Source: Azorinus chamasolen (Eukaryota > Mollusca > Bivalvia > Cardiida > Solecurtidae). Taken from it: 64,000 nucleotides of DNA. The stretch spans positions 76,995,975 to 77,059,974 of the forward strand of contig OY755246.1 of assembly GCA_963576725.1 (NCBI GenBank), written 5' to 3'. This document shows positions 11,324-22,113 of the stretch, piece after piece. The notes beneath the pieces were generated by a model. The model made no database searches. It was given only the letters and a program-made list of their open reading frames with translations, and was not told the DNA's origin. A program made the position numbers and the translations under genes. Every line of letters starts with the position of its first letter. Position 1 is the stretch's first letter.

Positions 11324-11473
11324 GGATGTGTCCTAATGAGACAACTAGTTACTCGGCGTCTCATCTGGATCCGCCTTATTACTCGGCGTTTCATCTTGAT
11401 CCACCTAGTTACTCGGCGTTTCATCTGGATCCACCTAGTTGCTCGACGTCTAATCTGGATCGAAGCTGTTTGC
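11324..11473. repeat. family-D MITE with one arm expanded in tandem
   Basis: The arm TTACTCGGCGTCTCATCTGG is present four times at a period of about 32 bp, joined by ATCCACCTAG-type linkers, instead of once. The ends still match the usual D element (GTGTCCTAATGAGAC and GATCGAAGCTGTTTGC). Confidence 0.65.
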
Positions 11474-11624
11474 AAAGGTACATGTAAGTCAAGACGCGCT
11501 TTGCATAATGAAAGTTTAAACACTGCACAAGGTATAGTCAATCTGTCTACATGTATATATAAAGATACAATCAGTGTGTCAAACATACAAGGCTTATAAA
11601 ACGTATGAGTCTGGTTCATTATCA

Positions 11625-11686
11625 AGCATCTGATTGGTCAGATTTTGAGCAATTTCAAAATCTGACCAATCAGATGCTTCAGAATG
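11625..11686. repeat. long palindrome with 25-bp arms
   Basis: AAGCATCTGATTGGTCAG... and its exact reverse complement are separated by about 5 bases. It could form a hairpin; I found no other copy in the window. Confidence 0.75.
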
Positions 11687-11809
11687 ATCTCGGACTCAAG
11701 CAAAACATTTGGTAATCTCGGGACAAAGTCTTGATGAGAAGAACTGATTTACTCAGTATTTCATCTAGATCTAACCTGTTTACAAAGACAATCGTCAAAT
11801 CACGCATAG

Positions 11810-12450
11810 AAAGACAAAGATTAATATCTGCCTCTTACAAATTACATATAACAAGATAAAGAGTAATATTTACCTCGTAGAAATTACACATACATGTAAC
11901 AAGATAAATATTTATATCTACCTCGTAAAAATTACACATAACGAGATAAAGATTGATATATACCTCAAACTAATTACACATAACAAGATAAATATTAATA
12001 TCTACCTCGTAAAAATTACACATAACAAGATAAAGATTGGTATATACCTCAAACTAATTACACATAACAAGATAAATATTGATATATACCTCAAACTAAT
12101 TACACATACCAAGATAAAGATTGGTATCTACCTCTTACAAATTGCACATAACAATATAAATACAGTAAAACTTCTCTATAACGGCCACTAAATTACATCA
12201 AGTATTTTGCGCTCCTATAAGAGCGTTCTGTTTGACTTTCACATTGTTTTAAGCAGCCACCTGCCCTTAATACCAGCTAATTAACTCAACTTAGTGACCG
12301 TTACAGAGAGGTTTTACTGTATTAATATCTACCTCTTACAAAGTACACATAACAATATAAAGATTATTATCTACCTCGTATAAATTACGGATAGCAAGAT
12401 ATAGACTAGTATCTATCTCGTACAAATTACGCACAGCTAGATAACTCGAA
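11810..12450. repeat. about 42-bp minisatellite (ACACATAACAAGATAAA unit)
   Basis: Around ten copies of AATTACACATAACAAGATAA followed by a TATCTACCTC phrase. The array is split by a family-A MITE at 12163-12319. Copies downstream of the MITE are more diverged. Confidence 0.8.
12163..12319. mobile_element. family-A MITE (pogo/Tc1-mariner-like) with TA target duplication
   Basis: Termini are CAGTAAAAC...GTTTTACTG. The flanks are TA on both sides, and the surrounding minisatellite consensus ATAAATATTAATATC shows one TA at this point, so the insertion duplicated TA. CAGT-type ends with TA duplication fit the pogo/Tigger branch of Tc1-mariner. The body is itself palindromic (GCTCCTATAAGAGC centre). 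It has no coding capacity. Confidence 0.75.
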
Positions 12451-12735
12451 CTGTTGATGAAACGCTATTCTGTAATCAGTTACTTTTATCTGCTGCATTT
12501 GACATTGTAATTATTTACCTGATAGGGGTGCCTTTTAATGTATTTGCAAACATGGTAGACCCATATCTGATCGCGAGTCTGTTCTTTTTTCTGTGTATTT
12601 TGTCTTGATGTCGTTACTCATGTAATGGGGTTGTCTGGAGGGGGACGCGTTTACTTGACATTTTGACTAGGGTGAACGTGGGATCACCCTTTCCTCCATA
12701 AATACGTCTTTCTACGCATCTGTAAAAATCACCTA
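12451..12735. other. intervening non-coding sequence
   Basis: No gene seen. TTTACTTGACATTTTGACTA near 12650 belongs to the flank sequence that often borders the palindromic MITEs. Confidence 0.4.
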
Positions 12736-12808
12736 TTGAAACCATTGTGATAAATAGAGCATTTGCTCCTATAGGAGCAAATGCTCTATTTATCACAATG
12801 GTTTCAAA
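12736..12808. repeat. family-C MITE, near-perfect 72-bp palindrome
   Basis: TTGAAACCATTGTGATAAAT runs into its exact reverse complement through GCTCCTATAGGAGC, with arms of 36 bases. Diverged copies are at 23259, about 44300, about 46430 and 57025. Confidence 0.85.
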
Positions 12809-12917
12809 CTACACATTTCTAAGAGTTTCCCTTTCTCTATACATGTAGTAAATGCTCCTTTTCGGTACATTTTTTCAAAGAGGTTGGATCTAAAAATAGC
12901 CTATGGGTGAAAGTGAG

Positions 12918-14130
12918 ATAAGCGTGATACTTTGTTTTTATATGTTAAATGTTTTATGTCTTTGTGTGCGTTTCGTCAGGTTTTGTCTGGTATCTATGCC
13001 GTTTCCTGTCTGGTGGTGTTTGGGTGCCATGTCCTTTTGTGTGTGGCTCTCCCTGTATGACTGTCTGGTGGTGTTTGGGTGCCATGTCCTTTTGTGTGTG
13101 GCTCTCCCTGTATGACTGTTTGGTGGTGTTTGGGTGCCATGTCCTTTTGTGTGTGGCGCTCCCTGTATGACTGTCTGGTGGTGTTTGGGTGCCATGTCCT
13201 TTTGTGTGTGGCTCTCCCTGTATGACTGTCTGGTGGTGTTTGGGTGCCATGTCCTTTTGTGCGTGGCGCTCCCTGTCTGGTGGTGTTTGGGTGCCATGTC
13301 CTTTTGTGTGTGGCGCTCCCTGTCTGGTGGTGTTTGGGTGCCATGTCCTTTTGTGTGTGGCGCTCCCTGTCTGGTGGTGTTTGGGTGCCATGTCCTTTTG
13401 TGTGTGGCTCTCCCTGTAGGACTGTCTGGTGGTGTTTGGGTGCCATGTCCTTTTGTGTGTGGCGCTCCCTGTCTGGTGGTGTTTGGGTGCCATATCCTTT
13501 TGTGTGTGGTGCTCCCTGTCTGGTGGTGTTTGGGTGCCATATCCTTTTGTGTGTGGCGCTCCCTGTCTGGTGGTGTTTGGGTGCCATGTCCTTTTGTGTG
13601 TGGCTCTCCCTGTATGACTGTCTGGTGGTGTTTGGGTGCCATGTCCTTTTGTGTGTGGCTCTCCCTGTATGACTGTCTGGTGGTGTTTGGGTGCCATGTC
13701 CTTTTGTGTGTGGCTCTCCCTGTATGACTGTCTGGTGGTGTTTGGGTGCCATGTCCTTTTGTGTGTGGCGCTCCCTGTATGACTGTCTGGTGGTGTTTGG
13801 GTGCCATGTCCTTTTGTGTGTGGCTCTCCTTGTATGACTGTTTGGTGGTGTTTGGGTGCCATGCCCTTTTGTGTGTGGCGCTCCCTGTCTGGTGGTGTTT
13901 GGGTGCCATGTCCTTTTGTGTGTGGCGCTCCCTGTCTGGTGGTGTTTGGGTGCCATGTCCTTTTGTGTGTGGCGCTCCCTGTCTGGTGGTGTTTGGGTGC
14001 CATGTCCTTTTGTGTGTGGCGCTCCCTGTCTGGTGGTGTTTGGGTGCCATGTCCTTTTGTGTGTGGCGCTCCCTGTCTGGTGGTGTTTGGGTGCCATGTC
14101 CTTTTGTGTGTGGCGCTCGACTCCCTGTAG
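12918..14130. repeat. 47/55-bp minisatellite array
   Basis: About 22 tandem copies of a unit containing GGTGTTTGGGTGCCATGTCC. Early units are spaced 55 bp (GCCAT at 13026, 13081, 13136, 13191, 13246), later ones 47 bp (13293, 13340, 13387). The difference is the 8-base insert ATGACTGT. The array lies inside a tail segment of the SINE-like family also seen at 29742-30050, from which its unit appears to derive. Because neither period is a multiple of three and the unit lacks stops on the minus strand, all three minus frames stay open for more than 340 codons. I do not call them genes. Confidence 0.9.
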
Positions 14131-14159
14131 GACTGTTTTTCTCACTTCTTAAACAACTA

Positions 14160-14658
14160 CAGTAAAATCTCGATTATTCGAATGCTAAATACGTATCATT
14201 TTTATCTTTAAGACAGGTGACAGCTTAATGCAGGGTGAAAGTCATGCTCAAGGAGCTTTCTGCATGACTTTTACCATACATTAAGCAGCGACCTCCCTGA
14301 AATACTCCATTCTGTATTTGTTTGACGACGAAGTTACATGTTGATAATTTGCTTTGATAATCTCCATACAGATATCTATTCGACTTTTGTTGAATTTATT
14401 TTATGGATTAGTTTGTGAACTTTAGAAACGTTTTCATAGAAACTGTTTAGCAGGCTGTAAGGGGTGCCGTTTCGTCGGAAATGAGTTTTCCGTTTTAATT
14501 TGTTATTGACGTCTCATGACTATTTTGCGGTGAACTGTTTTTTAATTTCTCCTTGACTTGTATTATTTCGTGGACTTTAATTGTGCCTTATGTCGGATAT
14601 TGGGAAAGGGCAGGAGAATTGTTCTATACACAAATTTCGACTAACCCAGATTTTACTG
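14160..14658. mobile_element. pogo-like non-autonomous element (499 bp)
   Basis: Ends CAGTAAAATCTCGATTATTC and, inverted, CAGTAAAATCTGGGTTAGTC, with TA on both flanks. The left part contains the family-A inner palindrome (GGAGCTTTCTGCATGAC with ATTAAGC). The right 300 bases are not palindromic, so it may be a longer relative or a MITE with inserted DNA. Confidence 0.65.
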
Positions 14659-14824
14659 TATATAAGTCTGCTTCTACAGTGTCTATCAAGCAGGAGCCCG
14701 TCTGATTAGGATATCCTCTGTTTGCATATCACATGATACAGATCTGAATATCCACGGTAAAAATAAAAACAGGACAGATACTGCCGTATCCAAGAATGCA
14801 TGTGCCCATATATCATTTTATAAC

Positions 14825-15985
14825 ATAACACGTGGCTTCAGCGTGACGTAACACTATCATTTATTTTTTGATAATCATGGGCATATAATCACTAGTGAAT
14901 AACATTCGAACGACCGAATGACATTCGAACGATTCATACGCGCTGTCAAAACAAACAAACTGGCGGACGGTGGTCGACCTACCTGTCCACGATTGAGTCA
15001 CGATAGATGGCAAAGGATTGTTGGCACTTGCGCCTTAATTTCGATAAAATAATACAAATTGTAATCGCTGTCAGGAATCATATACAAAATGTATGCCAAA
15101 AAAGACCTACCAGCTACTCTGACCCATACAATCAATTCTACATTTAAATTAAAATGCCTCCTCAACTTTGCATTTTCTTCACCGCATGTCCTTTTGTTTA
15201 TGCAAATTTCTACTCATACAAATATCTCATCAATCAACAACAATAGTCATCTGAATCCAGCACAGCACAAACATATTTCAAATATGCTATACTCACTAAC
15301 TCAGCTGATCGCGAAAATCTTCCTCCTGTTCCAACACATTTTATGCAGCAGTTCGTACTGAATCTTTTGTCCATTTCAAACATTTTCACTGAACTTGAAT
15401 CGAGATTTTTTTTCTCGGTGGAAATGTCCATGTCCATGTGTATACATACAACACTAATGAAGGGCTTAAATATACCAAAACGAAGGCGCATTTCGAATCC
15501 CATTGACAGTGAGTGTCGGACGTGTTGGCGACTACATATGTAGGTCTTCATGTAAATGGCGCGCTTAACATAGACACATGTTGTGTACAATGACGTCATA
15601 ATGTGACGTGATTGTAACTATGTATGTCAAAACTGTAACTCAAAAATTATTTTGACGTGTTTCTGTATGTTTTTGTATCATAAACTATCACAGTTAAATT
15701 GAATACCAGAGAGGTCTGAATTAGATCCTGGTTGATATGACAGTAAGTAGAAAATAAAGTAGGAAAATTTGGACCTACTTTGTCCCAGTTACCTAGCGAA
15801 CCTAATAACACCTTTCATTCATCATTTCTATATGTAAGGAGAATTTATAACAATCCACGTTACTGCTGAAATATTGGCTGCAAATAACATTTGTGTGTGT
15901 TATGTTATAAATAGGATCTTGCATTCGTGTTCATGATTATTGGATTTATTAAATTCGTCTTTTTAAAACGATAAAAAACTCGCTA
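14825..15985 (+). repeat. about 1.2-kb interspersed repeat, copy 1
   Basis: Matches the reverse complement of 27000-28290 along its length: GATAGATGGCAAAGGATTG, CGCGAAAATCTTCCTCCTG, GTCCCAGTTACCTAGCGAAC and other stretches. It ends in a long near-palindrome (15911-16060). No significant coding frame. It is a non-autonomous repeat of unknown class. Confidence 0.75.
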
Positions 15986-16060
15986 AAGCTCGTTTTTTAT
16001 CTTTTAAAAAGACTCATTTAATAAATCCAATAATCAAGAACACTCATGTAAGATCCTCTA
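15911..16060. repeat. 150-bp near-palindrome at the end of the 1.2-kb repeat
   Basis: AGGATCTTGCATTCGTGTTC... reads nearly the same on the opposite strand (right arm ...TCCAATAATCAAGAACACTC). Arms are about 65-70 bases around GCTAAAGC. A partial version lies at 26945-27062. Confidence 0.75.
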
Positions 16061-16099
16061 TATAAAAAAAGATATTTATACAGATTTTTGTTTTCATGG

Positions 16100-16641
16100 A
16101 AATACTGACGTCATGGTTAATAAATATTAATTAGATTATTCTTTATAACGACACAAGACCACAATAATATTTGGTCATGGCAGAAACTGTAGAATCAGAT
16201 CTATATTATTTCATAAGCAAACAGAGCATATCCTGATCAGACGGCTCGAATAGGCGCAAAGGCGTAGAAAGACATTTTTATTGAGCAAAACGTAACCCAT
16301 TCCCTCATAGGCTTCTTGAACCCATGTCAATTTGGCTCTGACAGCAACTGTAGAATCAGATCTATATTACACTATATATGCAAAAGCACATATCCTAGTC
16401 AGACGGGTCATGTAGGAGCAGTCTGATCCGGGTCTATCCTGTTTACAAAGGGGTGATATGGTGTTTATATGAGGGAAAGGTTTAGCCTTTATCCTATCGA
16501 TATCAGTCATTTTCAAACCGCTTGTTTCTACATGTATATGAGCCCCCAGGTAACTCGAAGTTTCATCAGGATCCAAACTGTTTGACATCCTGAATGAACT
16601 TTAGTAGACAAACTGATCATAGCTTGACTTTTGAAAATGTA
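16100..16641. other. non-coding interval with family-B and family-D MITE remnants
   Basis: Half-palindromes of family B at about 16210-16250 and 16385-16450 (CAGACGG...CTGATCCGGGTCTATCCTG) and a family-D half at 16548-16589. No gene seen. Confidence 0.5.
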
Positions 16642-16829
16642 CAGTGAAACCTCTCTAAACCGGAATTTTAGTAGAGAAGAATTTCGATACCTTTAGGCAA
16701 GTGGCTGCTTAATTCAAGGTGAATGTCATGCAGAATTCTGCATGACTTTCACCCTGCATTAAGCTGCCTTCTGTCCCCAAGACCAATAGTTATACTAAAT
16801 TTAACGTCCGGTTTAGAGAGGTTTTACTG
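16642..16829. mobile_element. family-A MITE
   Basis: CAGTGAAACCTCTCTAAACC at the left and GGTTTAGAGAGGTTTTACTG at the right, TA on both flanks, inner palindrome AGTCATGCAGAATTCTGCATGAC. Confidence 0.75.
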
Positions 16830-17169
16830 TAGTGGGTAAAAAATTATGTAAAACCAACATGCTTAGTAGACTAAAGGTTAAAGGATGGTAGGCAGTAGCT
16901 TTTACAGACAAACAATTCAACAGTGTTAACACAGCAATCGATATTTAGAACTAGCAAGAGCCATAGAAAATATTTTTCTATCCTTGTTTCAATCACATCT
17001 AAAGTAGTAATACCTAGGGATGTATTCGGAAAATCCCAACGAACTCGAGGGAGTGTGCCGACAGGTTATAACTACTTAAGAAAGCTGACTATATATCGTA
17101 TTATCTCTAATAAAAGCCCCCCCCCCCCCCTGTGGCCTTACAGTTTTTACATAATGGTTGTTATAGTTA

Positions 17170-17530
17170 CAGTGCGCACTCACTACAACGGCCCTCTCAA
17201 TAACGATTCCCTCCTTACAACAACGCATGCCACTGTTTCCGAAACAACAAGGCTCCAGAAACAACTTTTTCCATCGTATTTTCTTTATGCCTCCACCAAA
17301 CCCTATGTTGTGACCACTCTTTAGAATTGTCACTCTGTGACGATTCTAAAGAGTGGTCATAACATAGGGTTTGGTGGAGGCATAACGGTTTTAGTTCTCG
17401 AAATACACCTTATCTGGGGATCTGTAAACAAGCTAACTATGTTTGATTTTCCCTCCCTATAACAACTCCCTCTGAACAACACATACAATATTCGTATCCC
17501 AAAGGGTGTCGTTGTAGAGAGGGAACACTG
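17170..17530. mobile_element. palindromic element with a second palindrome nested inside
   Basis: Termini CAGTGCGCACTCACTACAAC and TTGTAGAGAGGGAACACTG resemble diverged family-A ends with TA flanks. A different hairpin, family F, sits inside at 17285-17385. A 14-base C run lies just outside at 17117-17130. Confidence 0.5.
17285..17385. repeat. family-F palindrome (CCACCAAACCCTATGTTG)
   Basis: Arms of about 45 bases around TCACTCTGTGA, nearly exact. Related copies lie at 41836-41926 and, as a half, at 52333-52380. Confidence 0.8.
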
Positions 17531-18925
17531 TATTTCATTTATCATTAGTTCAACCCCCTCCACAAAGAAAAGCACACGCACTTAGAAGTAATGGTTGTTT
17601 ATTAGAGTGTCTGGGTTTATTAGGGGGAATACGGTATAAACTCTAATGAGAGCATTTTACGTATTTGCAAACAAGGTAGACTCAGATCAGAAAGACTCAG
17701 ACCAGAACCCGTAGAACTATCTAATCCGAGCATTTGTCCTGTTTCCTTAACCCTGTTTATTCCATTTTCATTCACGGACAAAATAGTTGTAATGAAATAT
17801 GGAAGGTGAAATACTGTAGCCATTTAAGAAAGTATTGAAAAAGTTTTTTTCAAATTCCATTAGCAAACAGAGCAGACCCTGATCAGACGGCTCCTATAGG
17901 AACCGTTTGATCCGGGTCTACTCTGTCTGCAAATGCGTGAAAACCCGTTTATATTAAGGAAAGGGTTAAATATCCTATTGTGTTTGCTTTGACAAAACAT
18001 TTCCATATTTTCTAAAACAACACAATAATTAATTCAATATTCAAAATTGGGAGAGTCTTGCATGACTTATCACGAAGTACAATGTTAACGCAGTATACCA
18101 GTAATGCCTTATTTACAACCAATTTCTCTGCATTTATTTCGCCTTCTGTTAAACTGTTTTAATGGCGTGGTTTATGATATAAATCTACTTATAGTGAAAT
18201 ATTATTATCATATAAATAGGTGCTAAAAGTGTCCTAAAGCCAAGCCTGATGTTGAGTTTGATAACAAATCCTGTATTATGATGTTTTACCTATCGGTCAA
18301 TACCCGGCCGTCACATGTTGTTGTATGTAAATTGTGTGTAATCATCCATCAACTAAAACCACACATTACACCTTCCTGTACCCTTTGCTATGCAAATAAT
18401 TGTTAATTAAAAATGTTGTCGGCTTCAATTCTAAGGAGTAAGGAGCGTTTAGTTGGCCTAGTATTGTAGAAATTATTGGCCGAATAGCATCCCCTCCCAA
18501 AAAAGTCTGCTTTGTTTGCTGATCTGTTTCTTTACTTTCTGAATTGGCTACAATGTTCCACCTCTAATATTTCATTATACGTCTTTTTTTCCCATGAATA
18601 TTCAGTATGTATTGAAATTTGGGACTAAATATAGAACAGGGAAATGGTTAAATGGGTTTACTTGTAACTTGGCGTCTCATCACTTTGGTGACGTGGTTAT
18701 ATGTTGTTTGAAACAAACAAGGAAGACAAACTGGAATAGTGAAGTGGTAGTCTCTGCTTGCAGCGCGTTTTAAAAATGAGAAAACTTTCATAAAGTATTA
18801 GTTTACATGCTGAGAAGAAGTATATCACAAGAACGCTCGAGAGGACAAAACTCCCATGTGTTTGATATTGAAGATTCGCAGAGTTAAAGAGCTCACATAT
18901 TGATTGCTGTCCACCTCTGTTGATA
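17531..18925. other. non-coding interval with one family-B MITE
   Basis: A family-B palindrome occupies 17863-17930 (GCAAACAGAGCAGACCCTG with its inverted partner). Otherwise I see no gene, exon or strong repeat. Confidence 0.5.
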
Positions 18926-18967
18926 CAAAGACCTATGATAACACATATGTGTTATCATAGGTCTTTG
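18926..18967. repeat. family-E perfect palindrome (42 bp)
   Basis: CAAAGACCTATGATAACACA and its exact reverse complement. A second, slightly shorter copy is at 55888-55927. Confidence 0.85.
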
Positions 18968-19050
18968 GTGATACAAGTGATGGCAATAAACAGCCACTTA
19001 ATATATATCATTTATGTGGACATCTAAGTCAACATACGTATGCATGTATA

Positions 19051-19258
19051 CAGTAGAAACCCTGTCTTAAGCGGCCATTCATTTATTGAACATAGGAGAC
19101 TTAAAAAGCAGGTGTTTGCTTAATGCAGGGACAATGTAATGCAAAAAGCTCCAACAGGGGCTTTCTGCATTACTTTAGACCTGCATTAAACTACCACCTG
19201 CCTTACAGACGCTTGATTAGCCCTCTTTTTGATGACTGCTTAACACAAGTTCTGTTGT
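19051..19258. mobile_element. family-A MITE, diverged
   Basis: CAGTAGAAACCCTGTCTTAA at the left, TA flank, inner hairpin with TGCAAAAAGCTCC/GGGGCTTTCTGCAT. The right terminus is decayed (AGTTCTGTTGTA). Confidence 0.6.
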
Positions 19259-19572
19259 ATACATGTACATGTAAACGCGCATGTGTGTGTGTGTTGGAAG
19301 GAGAGAGGAAATGAGGGAAAACCTAATTGCCAGAAAAACATATACATGCACTCGTATTCGTTTTCTTTACCGCTGTTACTAATTTGACAATTTTATGTTT
19401 CACGAGAATATGAAAGCACACTTCAGTGAGGGCCCTATATAATTGACAATCAATGCATATGTTGGCCTTATAGACAGGTGGAAGCTTAATGCAGAACGTG
19501 CGATAGTTTTTGCGTTGTTTTCGTTTTGTATTAATCCTTTACCTCGTAGTTCTAATCGCTTTTCATGCCATT

Positions 19573-19641
19573 ACAAACAGAGTAGACCCAGATTAGACGG
19601 CTCCTACAGGAGGCGTATGATCAGAGTCTGTTCAGTTTGCT
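19573..19641. repeat. family-B palindromic MITE core
   Basis: ACAAACAGAGTAGACCCAG... with its inverted partner ending in CAGTTTGCT. It ends 12 bp before a family-A MITE. Confidence 0.7.
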
Positions 19642-19653
19642 TATCTAGAATTA

Positions 19654-19857
19654 CAGTAAAATCTCTCTATAATGGCCACTTAATTACATCAAGTATTCTG
19701 CGTTAAAGGCAGGTGGCTGCTTAAAGCAAGGTGAAAGTAAAACAGAACGCTACTATATGAGCGTTCTGTTTTACTTTCACCTTGCTTTAAGCAGCCACCT
19801 GTCCTAAATACCAACTAATTAACACAATTTAGTGGCCGTTATAGAGAGGGTTTACTG
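19654..19857. mobile_element. family-A MITE, well preserved
   Basis: CAGTAAAATCTCTCTATAAT...GTTATAGAGAGGGTTTACTG with TA on both sides. The centre is an AACAGAACGCT...AGCGTTCTGTT hairpin. Confidence 0.8.
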
Positions 19858-20080
19858 TATAATATATCCGATTTGTTATACATATACCGAAAATCCATGT
19901 GTTCATATGACATGTTTTTAAAAACTCCAGCTAATAGATACATGTATAGATATTCACTATGTTACTTGTTCTTAAATGAATATTCTTAAGAAAAAATCTG
20001 GAGGAGGCACAGGTCTACTTTTAAGTATACACCAGTACTTAACCATTTCGCTGCCAATGCCGGATCTGTGATTACCTATG

Positions 20081-20145
20081 CAAACAGTTTGGATCCAGAT
20101 GAGACGCCGAGTAACTCGGCGTCTCATCAGGATCCAAATTGTTTG
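20081..20145. repeat. family-D palindromic MITE, well preserved
   Basis: CAAACAGTTTGGATCCAGAT and its inverted partner meet at GCCGAGTAACTCGGC. Confidence 0.85.
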
Positions 20146-20482
20146 TTACTGTTACTATGTTTTTGAAACAAAAATGAAGAAAATGAAAAAATGAAAAATT
20201 GTAGCAGACGACAAAGTTAGCAGATGACAGAGTTTGGCAGCGAAAGGGTTAAGCACTAACTATTTCGCTGTCAACGGTGATTCCATAATTACATTTGCAG
20301 ACAGTTTGGATCCAGACCAGACACTGGATAACCCTAATCGGGAGCTATACTGTTTGATATTTTGATTATGTGTTTTAAATAAATATGTTGAATATTTAAA
20401 AAAACATGAAGCAGACGACAAATTTTGCAGATTGGAATATCTGGTGGCGAATTCATTTACATCATATAGACGCCGTCTAATG

Positions 20483-20710
20483 CCTTTGAAAACAGAGTAA
20501 ACCAAGATCAGACGACTCTTGCCAGGAGCTTTTGAAATCAGAGTAAACCAATATCATACTACTCTTGTTAGGAGCCTTTGCAAACAGTAAACCAAGATCA
20601 GACGGCTCTTGTAAGGAGCTTTTGAAATCAGAGTAAACCAAGATCAGACGGCATTTGTAAGGAGCCTTTGAAAACAGAGTAAACCAAGATCAGGCGGCTC
20701 TTGCCAGGAG
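20483..20710. repeat. family-B MITE arm repeated five times in tandem
   Basis: CAGAGTAAACCAAGATCAGA with GGAGCCTTTG recurs five times at about 47 bp. The normal inverted second arm is missing, so the element was converted into a minisatellite. Confidence 0.65.
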
Positions 20711-21508
20711 CCTTTTGTCCGGATATGCACTAGTTGATAATGGAATTACATAGATCTGATTCTACTATTTTTGTCACTGCAAAAAATCATGTTTTTTTAA
20801 TAAACAATTGTTTTTACACTGTATATAAAAATCCACTACGTGTAATACATATTCATGATTTCATTATTTAATACATAATGATATTTAATTAGATCTTTAA
20901 AAACAACAACAAACACCCAGACATATTTACACGTGGAACAGTTGCCAAAACAGAAACTGTAGAATCGGATCCATCTGATTCCATAAGGCAAACAGTGAAG
21001 ACCCTGATCAGACGGCTCATGTAGGAAACATCTGATATGAGTCTAAGATCTAAGATAAGATATTGTTTTATTATTGCGACTTGTGCTTTGTACAAATATA
21101 TCAATGGCAATATATAAAACAAATTCACAGGTAGCACCCGCTCATTCGGGCCTATAAGTCACAAAAAAATTGATATTATAAAAATACCTTTATAGTTTTT
21201 TAATGTATCAAGTTTCTATATAAAATAACATGGGATAAACGACTGAGCTGCAAACAAATGTCACAGGCAAATCTGCAACCAATGCTGATCAAGATGAGGG
21301 AAATCCGAACGAGGCACCCGGCATGAATCATGTATGTCTGACGGTCAATGTACGGGTGTAATAACTCACATACCTCGGCCCAAATGACTTGTATTGCCTA
21401 TACAAGCAATACAAATACTCTATTTGCAAAGGCATAGAAATGCGTATTGAGTGAGCACATGTTTAGAAGTTATTACTACAGTAGAGATCTCATTATGTAT
21501 CGTCTCAC
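20711..21508. other. non-coding interval; possible retroelement 3' tail
   Basis: Contains a family-B half at 20990-21040 and an AT-rich stretch TAAGATAAGATATTGTTTTA (21051 on) like a LINE 3' end read in reverse. If the exon at 21509-21617 is real, this would be its first intron. Confidence 0.35.
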
Positions 21509-21617
21509 CGTTATCCGCATCTAGAAGACGAACGTGCACTTCATTCGGTTGTTGAGCGTAACAATGTAATCCCGTAAATATTATTCCAGTCACGAGTGTT
21601 TGTACTATGGTCCACAT
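21509..21617 (-). CDS. candidate signal-peptide first exon of a secreted protein
   Basis: From the ATG at 21617 the frame reads MWTIVQTLVTGIIFTGLHC and continues YAQQPNEVHVRLLDADNG, a hydrophobic leader of about 19 residues followed by a polar start. The coding part ends at ACG|GTGAGA, a near-consensus 5' splice site, in phase 1 after 36 codons. VRLLDADNG resembles the opening strand of SRCR domains (VRLV.G...), but eight residues cannot settle that. A TATAAA lies 88 bp upstream on the same strand. No following exon is recognisable on the minus strand, so the gene is unconfirmed; the alternative is a chance frame. Confidence 0.35.
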
Positions 21618-21704
21618 CGCTTCCAACCTGTTTCCGAAACGTCTCTTACTAATTATTTCCGAAACGGTAACTTTTCCAACGTGCAGATAGATTAATTAGC
21701 ACAA

Positions 21705-21710
21705 TTTATA
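21705..21710 (-). promoter_or_regulatory. possible TATA box for the exon at 21509-21617
   Basis: GAATTATAAATTG on the minus strand, 88 bp before the ATG. Spacing is plausible; AT-rich DNA makes chance occurrence common. Confidence 0.25.
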
Positions 21711-22045
21711 ATTCCTGTTAAGAAGTCAATGAATGAATACGTGGTATGTATTTTCACCGTAGTTCAAAGCGAGAAATTGATTGTAAGGTAAAGTCATGTC
21801 CGCCTTGTGTGCATAGCCTATGACAACTGGGAACGTTTAACAAGAAATAAACCCAGGTGAGTCTGTTGTAGCGGAAGTTGTTTTGAGGCTCGCGGCATTG
21901 GGTCGTTTGTTTCGTCGGCCGACAATGAATCCCGAGGGCATTATACATGCATGTTTTCTATTTCATATCGTTTACATCAGTACACTTTCGCCTAAACCTT
22001 TCTCATTGCTTTATTCCGCTAGTCGCGATTTGATTCGCATTTGTA

Positions 22046-22113
22046 AACAGCGAAGATCTAGATAAGACGCCGAGTAACTCGGCGTCTCATCCGGACCCAA
22101 TCTGTGTGACATT
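22046..22113. repeat. family-D palindromic MITE
   Basis: AAACAGCGAAGATCTAGATAAG...CTCATCCGGACCCAATCTGT, with the GCCGAGTAACTCGGC centre intact. Confidence 0.75.

Noticed and set aside
12938..14145. Three long overlapping minus-strand open frames (349-383 codons) and several plus-strand ones
   Set aside because: They are the three registers of one 47/55-bp minisatellite; no codon bias, no domain and no flanking gene signals.
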